Origin: Paludibacteraceae bacterium
GTDB lineage: Bacteria; Bacteroidota; Bacteroidia; Bacteroidales; Paludibacteraceae
Length of the DNA: 64,000 nucleotides
Direction of reading: 5' to 3'
Assembly (NCBI GenBank): GCA_024401555.1
Contig: JAKSKV010000002.1
Coordinates: forward strand, 110,467-174,466
Shown here: positions 59,639-64,000 of the stretch, one piece after another
Numbering within the stretch: the stretch's first letter is position 1
Layout of the letters: every line of letters begins with the position of its first letter
Position numbers and translations under genes: made by a program
Notes under the pieces: generated by a model
What the model saw: only the letters and a program-made list of their open reading frames with translations
Database searches by the model: none
What the model was told of the DNA's origin: nothing

Positions 59639-60640
59639 TCAATTAACTTTAATTGGTAAAAACAAAGCTCGTCCACACCGCCAAACAGGGTGGTTAAGAC
59701 TACTATCCCAATCTGGTTTTAAATCCACGCCGACCTTTCCATGAATATTTACACCATTACTCGCCGATTTGAAAACAGATCCTGCAGAAAAAGAGTAAAT
59801 CACATTTTTTCTCAAAGAGTTGTGAGGTGGTGTTGTAATCCAACCTCCTCGACGTTGAAAATCGTATGCTACGTTATTTGATGCAAGCATAGATGCGATC
59901 TGCTCTTTATTTTCAGGAATAAAAGAAGAAAGAGACATCGAATATTCGGCAACATCAGGGAACTCTATCTCGAGTGAACTCAAGTTAAATTCAAAATAAC
60001 CGTTTCCAACATTTCTGTCAGTTCCAATGCCTTCACTTTGAAGAAGATCCAAAGCCTTCTCTAGCGAATCCGTATCTCCTTTAGCAAGAAAGAATAATCC
60101 AGAGCAATCCTTAAAAACAACTCTATCCATATGAAATGGTTTTGCATCCTCTTGACCATCCCGTGACACAGTTACTCTTGATGAAACCTGAGATGACATA
60201 AAATCCTTATCAATTTCCATATCGGTCATATATATACCTTTTATGGAACGGGCTATCGTGTTGTCATCAAAAAGTTGTTCTCCTTTTAATACTTTTGAAA
60301 AATATTTTTCATCAAGCCATGTTACTTTTTTCACCTTCTTTCGCTCTTCTGATGCTTTCTCTGAAGAAGGGAGCGTTTGTTTTAACGGCTTTGGAAAAAA
60401 ATAAACAGCTTTTGATTCCGTATCCTTTTGATAAAAAGGAAACAAATTGCTGATAGTACATCCTAAATCGCCATCTTTTGGAATTTCCTGGCCTAATTTA
60501 GCAAGACAAGAAATCAAAGCGGCATACATAGTGTCAGAATTGATTGTTTTAAGACTGACACTATAATCGTCGCGAGAATCACCTAAGTGTAATGGCGAAG
60601 TAAAATGCAGTTTGTATATTTTAAACTGTTGCTTTGCCAT
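59639..60640 (-). CDS. csm4: Csm4
   Basis: RAMP subunit (333 residues) that holds the crRNA 5' handle and contacts Cas10. N-terminal YKLHFTSPLHLGDSRDDY and SDTMYAALISCL are characteristic, and GIGTDRNVGNGYFEF is the glycine-rich loop. It is 3 bp after csm3. Confidence 0.93.
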   Translation of the reverse strand: MAKQQFKIYKLHFTSPLHLGDSRDDYSVSLKTINSDTMYAALISCLAKLGQEIPKDGDLGCTISNLFPFYQKDTESKAVYFFPKPLKQTLPSSEKASEERKKVKKVTWLDEKYFSKVLKGEQLFDDNTIARSIKGIYMTDMEIDKDFMSSQVSSRVTVSRDGQEDAKPFHMDRVVFKDCSGLFFLAKGDTDSLEKALDLLQSEGIGTDRNVGNGYFEFNLSSLEIEFPDVAEYSMSLSSFIPENKEQIASMLASNNVAYDFQRRGGWITTPPHNSLRKNVIYSFSAGSVFKSASNGVNIHGKVGVDLKPDWDSSLNHPVWRCGRALFLPIKVN

Positions 60641-60643
60641 ATT

Positions 60644-61279
60644 TTATGCCTTCCAATTGTTTTTTTCAGATAATTCAGTTTGCGTCAACTCTCCAAACTT
60701 GATTTGTCCATAACCACGCGATCCGCTTCCTCCCAAATAGTCATTTTCAAGAGCATTCATGCCCTTTTTTAAGAGAGATAGCAATTTCTCTTCATCGTCA
60801 TTATCCCACACATTGATTACAAATTCAACATTGAATAATACCCCCGCAGGAATACGTTCTGTTTGACGCGGATGTTCTGCAGTTCCCTTCACTCGATCAA
60901 TCACATTTTCCCATTTTCCTTCAGTATAAGGCATATCCAAATTGTCATTTTCACGAAGTTTCTTTGCCGAATCTGTAGTTAACAATGAGTCGCGAACAAT
61001 TAGCTTAGAAGGTTGATTGCTTTTTGAAAATCCAAATAGATTATTAACTTCAGCATCTCCTCCAACATTTGCAGATCCAGCTATCTGCTCAAGCAAACAA
61101 CGCATTTTACCTTTCAGTGAACTTCCCGGAATATATGGTTGGTTATCTTTTGTTGCAATTTTAATTACTGGGTTATCGATACCTCCAATCTCCACATTGT
61201 CTCCACTACCTCCGATGTGAAGACCTGTCAATAAATCTAAAGTGGTGTTTATTTTGATTTTTTTTACTAATTTTTCCAT
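60644..61279 (-). CDS. csm3: Csm3 (backbone RNase)
   Basis: Repeated backbone RAMP subunit (211 residues) that cuts target RNA at 6-nt intervals. TTLDLLTGLHIGGSG, IGGIDNPVIK with the catalytic Asp35, IPGSSLKGKMR and GSGSRGYGQIKF are intact. It is 17 bp after csm2. Confidence 0.96.
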   Translation of the reverse strand: MEKLVKKIKINTTLDLLTGLHIGGSGDNVEIGGIDNPVIKIATKDNQPYIPGSSLKGKMRCLLEQIAGSANVGGDAEVNNLFGFSKSNQPSKLIVRDSLLTTDSAKKLRENDNLDMPYTEGKWENVIDRVKGTAEHPRQTERIPAGVLFNVEFVINVWDNDDEEKLLSLLKKGMNALENDYLGGSGSRGYGQIKFGELTQTELSEKNNWKA

Positions 61280-61296
61280 TTTCCTCTACATTAAAA

Positions 61297-61722
61297 TTAC
61301 AAATTGATTTTTTCTTCAGCAGTTTTATGATAAGCAACGATTGCTTCAAAAATTTTTATGAAATTTTTGAAATCTTGCTCTGTTCTTACTTTATCAATAG
61401 CATCAGCTATAACAAAATAGAAATCTTTTATCTTTGCATCCTTCTCTTTTGCTCTACCCACTGCATACGCCAACTTTGGCTTCAAAAGAACAAAGTCAGT
61501 TTCGTTATAACCTGACATTTGTTGACGCTTCACCTCTCCGAAGAACTTACGAAGTTGGTTTGTAGTCAAATGATTTTTTGCACTCACTAACCTACCATTC
61601 TTTTCAAAAGAGTCATCTTTTCCCAAATAAGATCCAAACTCTTTTGCAAAATCAACGGTTACTGAAGTTACCTTTTCAGTAATCTCAGTTTTTGGAATTA
61701 ATTTCTGTTTATCCCAAGCCAT
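61297..61722 (-). CDS. csm2: Csm2 (small subunit)
   Basis: Small helical subunit (141 residues) along the target RNA strand in the Csm complex. ARG/Lys-rich helices and the segment NHLTTNQLRKFFGEVKRQQ, together with FYFVIADAIDKV, fit the Csm2 family. Between cas10 and csm3. Confidence 0.93.
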   Translation of the reverse strand: MAWDKQKLIPKTEITEKVTSVTVDFAKEFGSYLGKDDSFEKNGRLVSAKNHLTTNQLRKFFGEVKRQQMSGYNETDFVLLKPKLAYAVGRAKEKDAKIKDFYFVIADAIDKVRTEQDFKNFIKIFEAIVAYHKTAEEKINL

Positions 61723-61733
61723 AATTTTCTATT

Positions 61734-63179
61734 TTAATTGTTAATTTTCTTATTTCTCAAATCCAATTCCGCCCAACGTGCAGCAAGACCTATCAGGCGG
61801 AAATTATTTATTTTAACAAGCTGTTTGTCTCGCAAATCTTTGCAAAAACTTACGATTTCCATCTTTTTACTATTTGACTCTATGAAACGAGTCAAGTAAT
61901 AAACAGTATGCCACATGAAACTTATTGAATTACTCTCTTTTGCCTTTTCGGAATAGGTCATCATCTTATGAAGAATTCCTCGTGATAGACCATATTCATT
62001 AATTAGAGAAACGAACTGCTTCTTGTATTTCAAAACATAGTCAAACTCTTCGTCCCATGATACGGTTTCCCCCAGGAAACAGAATGCATTTTTCTTTTTA
62101 TCCTTGTATTCGTAAGATTTTGCCTTATCTTCCGCTTCACCTGCTAATTCCGCAGATTTAGCTATCGGGAATTTTCCTCCGACAATAGCCACACCGCCCG
62201 AAAGAGATACACCTTCTTTTCCTATGTATTCAACAAATTCATTTCTCACCTCTGCGGCAAAATCAATCACAACATCCCATCTTCCTATTGCGAATATATC
62301 ATCACCTCCAGCATATACAATATTCATATCATCTTTGTATTTGTCTTGCTTCTTGATTTGATATAAACTACCTTTCTCCGCATCGAAAAACGCATCTAAC
62401 TTTCTCGAAAAAGACTTATATTCATCCATCGAAGGGAATCCGTCAATAAAAACTTTTCCAAGTCCATCAACATCCATTCTCAAAACACCTAAATATGAAC
62501 CTTTAGCATACTCCTCTAACGTTTTGAAATGATACTTATCTCGAAGTTGTTGTCCCAATTGAACCTGTTCTTTTACAGACGGCAAAATCCAAATTTCATC
62601 ACCATCTGTGTCTTTTACAAGTTTTACACAGTCTTCACTTTCAACCCCTGTAATTGCACATACCTTTTGCTTGTCACCAATCTTCTTGACTTCAAAAAAA
62701 TCATTATATTTATCTATCAACAAGTCCCTGAATTTCTGATTCTTCAGATTCTGAAACTTTTCGGTCAAAACTTTCCACAACAAACCTATCGTATCTTCAT
62801 TGCCATCTACAATCACTCGTTCTCTTTTATTATTTGTATATTCAAAAGAGACATAGGCAATATTAATACTTAACTGTCCGTTATGTTCTTTCCAAAGTTC
62901 CTTCGACACTTCACAATAAACCTCGTCAATACGATCCCTAACAATATCACTATCGGGAACTTGTAAATAAAACTTACCTCCTGAACAATAAATATTATCT
63001 GTTTCCTGAGATGTTTTAACTTCTGGTATATTCAAAATTCTTTCACACACTTTCTGTGTATATTCTTTCAAAAAAGCTGATCGTCCCTTAAGACTGACCA
63101 TAGCCTTTTTAGAAGAGATATTGTAAATAAATTTTTGAATTCCAGCTAAATCGCCACCAACAAACAACATCTTACTCAT
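61734..63179 (-). CDS. csm1: Cas10/Csm1 lacking the HD nuclease domain
   Basis: Large subunit of the type III-A complex, about 481 residues from the ATG at 63179, which has a strong AGGAGG five bases upstream. A Met 33 bp earlier exists but has no such site. The protein starts directly in the first palm domain (MLFVGGDLAGIQKFIYNIS), so the usual N-terminal HD ssDNase of about 250 residues is absent. The second palm domain is intact: MRMDVDGLG near residue 236 and YAGGDDIFAIG with GGDD at 291-294, the cyclic-oligoadenylate synthase site. The zinc-finger region shows only CAITGVESEDC. The complex should signal but not cut DNA. Confidence 0.95.
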   Translation of the reverse strand: MSKMLFVGGDLAGIQKFIYNISSKKAMVSLKGRSAFLKEYTQKVCERILNIPEVKTSQETDNIYCSGGKFYLQVPDSDIVRDRIDEVYCEVSKELWKEHNGQLSINIAYVSFEYTNNKRERVIVDGNEDTIGLLWKVLTEKFQNLKNQKFRDLLIDKYNDFFEVKKIGDKQKVCAITGVESEDCVKLVKDTDGDEIWILPSVKEQVQLGQQLRDKYHFKTLEEYAKGSYLGVLRMDVDGLGKVFIDGFPSMDEYKSFSRKLDAFFDAEKGSLYQIKKQDKYKDDMNIVYAGGDDIFAIGRWDVVIDFAAEVRNEFVEYIGKEGVSLSGGVAIVGGKFPIAKSAELAGEAEDKAKSYEYKDKKKNAFCFLGETVSWDEEFDYVLKYKKQFVSLINEYGLSRGILHKMMTYSEKAKESNSISFMWHTVYYLTRFIESNSKKMEIVSFCKDLRDKQLVKINNFRLIGLAARWAELDLRNKKINN

Positions 63180-63221
63180 TCCTACCTCCTTCCTTGTTCG
63201 AAAAAAAATCACTCATATAAT

Positions 63222-63902
63222 TCATATCTTATTCATTCTAAAAATCATTCCAAATCCCAAGCTCACCCCTTTTCCCAATCCCACATAATCAGGCAATGAG
63301 ACATTGCTTTTAAATTCGACATCGAAGCCCATCATCTTCACACCTTTATGAGTATAAGTATGAGTTCCCAAGATATTCTGAATCACACATGAGACCTCCT
63401 TCTCCATGGTAACATCCACCCCTTTACAGAAAGACAAAACATTGCCAACGAGAATCTTTTGCAAGAAAGCGCACTGTTCAACGATACCATTCAAGGAAAG
63501 ATATGTACGATAGTTTTCAGAACTCAACGGCAACCACTTACGAATAACATACCTAAACTCATTATCCCAAACCTGAATCAATGTGCGTTTAGCATCTACA
63601 TGGTCGATCTCCATATTTTCTATGCGATCTCCTATCTCAAAAGAGAAATTAGCGTTACTGAAAAAATCACCTATTACCTCAGTTCCTTCTCCAACACATA
63701 CCAATGCGGCTCGTTTATTAATTCTTTTGTATTGAATCAATGGATAACGATACCGTAACTCATCATCATTCAGATGATTGTGGAACAAAACATTTGCGTC
63801 CTCCATTGCATGAATAACACTGCCGCGAAACAAGGGTATTTCCCAAGAGGCTATTTCATTCTTGAACTGTATAATTAACGTCTGAACATTTTGAGTTTTC
63901 AT
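63222..63902 (-). CDS. cas6: Cas6 pre-crRNA endoribonuclease
   Basis: Cuts the array transcript inside repeats to give the ATTAAGAC 5' handle. About 226 residues from the Met of MKTQNVQTLII (63902); the frame remains open with Mets to 63950. Two ferredoxin-like domains; the C-terminal glycine-rich loop VGLGKGVSLGFGMIF is the Cas6 hallmark. The N-terminal FRGSVIHAME segment and the first-domain loop YRYPLIQYKRINKRAAL are typical of a Bacteroidota Cas6 subgroup. The catalytic residue (a His in many) is not fixed. First gene of the operon as seen here. Confidence 0.85.
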   Translation of the reverse strand: MKTQNVQTLIIQFKNEIASWEIPLFRGSVIHAMEDANVLFHNHLNDDELRYRYPLIQYKRINKRAALVCVGEGTEVIGDFFSNANFSFEIGDRIENMEIDHVDAKRTLIQVWDNEFRYVIRKWLPLSSENYRTYLSLNGIVEQCAFLQKILVGNVLSFCKGVDVTMEKEVSCVIQNILGTHTYTHKGVKMMGFDVEFKSNVSLPDYVGLGKGVSLGFGMIFRMNKI

Positions 63903-63950
63903 GGTACAACATTTTCTCATCGCTAAATTATGAAAATTATTTAAAATCAT

Positions 63951-64000
63951 TACTGTCCACTAAAAATCGCAAAAGGCTCTTTGAATTAATTGAATTATAG
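63951..64000. other. Region upstream of cas6 (window edge)
   Basis: About 50 AT-rich bases up to the end of the window. No promoter boxes of the type seen at the leaders are clear here; the operon promoter may be beyond the window. Confidence 0.4.

Overview
The window looks like a chromosomal segment from a member of the Bacteroidales (phylum Bacteroidota). The evidence is a fused LpxC-FabZ gene, a complete Na+-translocating NADH:quinone reductase operon, an F-type ATP synthase operon that starts with atpD-atpC, a split aminotransferase-FtsX-tgt-lptG cluster, and repeated -7 promoter elements of the TAnnTTTG type used by this phylum. I can assign it to order level only; genus cannot be decided from what is here.

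Positions 1 to about 5.9 kb hold the 3' end of a CysM-type cysteine synthase, a cation diffusion facilitator, a CAT-like acetyltransferase, a secreted glycoside hydrolase with a CBM6 module, a DUF5131 (Gp37/Gp68) protein and rubrerythrin. From 6 to 22 kb, all on the minus strand, come nqrFEDCBA, lpxA, lpxC-fabZ, lpxD, an HD phosphohydrolase, pyrF, lptG, tgt, an FtsX-type permease and an aminotransferase. After a GC-rich, hairpin-dense intergenic element come groEL-groES and the nine-gene atp operon (24.8 to 32.0 kb). On the plus strand follow thiD, asnA, an S41 protease and a TonB-dependent receptor, with a tRNA-Arg(CCG) gene on the minus strand between thiD and asnA. On the minus strand are then a beta-helix lipoprotein, a UvrD-family helicase and dprA.

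The last 20 kb (43.5 to 64 kb) is a large type III-A (Csm) CRISPR-Cas locus, all read on the minus strand. From right to left it contains an interference operon (cas6, HD-less cas10/csm1, csm2, csm3, csm4, csm5, a YkvA/DUF1232 membrane protein); a terminator-like hairpin; a signalling set (a small one-TM protein, a Card1/Can2-like CARF nuclease, a Csx1/Csx2-like CARF-HEPN RNase, a small protein that may belong with the Csx15/16/20 group, and a RecD/Dda-like SF1 helicase); leader 2 and array 2 (19 full repeats); an adaptation operon (a TPR protein with two OB-like domains, cas1, a CRISPR-associated primase-polymerase, an N-terminally extended cas2, and an HTH protein carrying a HipA-like C-lobe); then leader 1 and array 1 (41 full repeats).

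My working model is as follows. crRNAs are transcribed from the two leaders on the minus strand and cut by Cas6, giving an ATTAAGAC handle. They guide Cas10-Csm to transcripts. Because Cas10 lacks the HD nuclease, the response would run through Csm3 target-RNA cleavage and cyclic oligoadenylate made at the GGDD site, which would activate the two CARF effectors. The adaptation operon couples Cas1-Cas2 to a primase-polymerase, and it has a regulator-like HTH protein and a TPR-OB protein whose jobs are unknown. The least familiar parts are the TPR-OB-OB protein, the HipB/HipA-C-lobe fusion, the two membrane proteins and the helicase.
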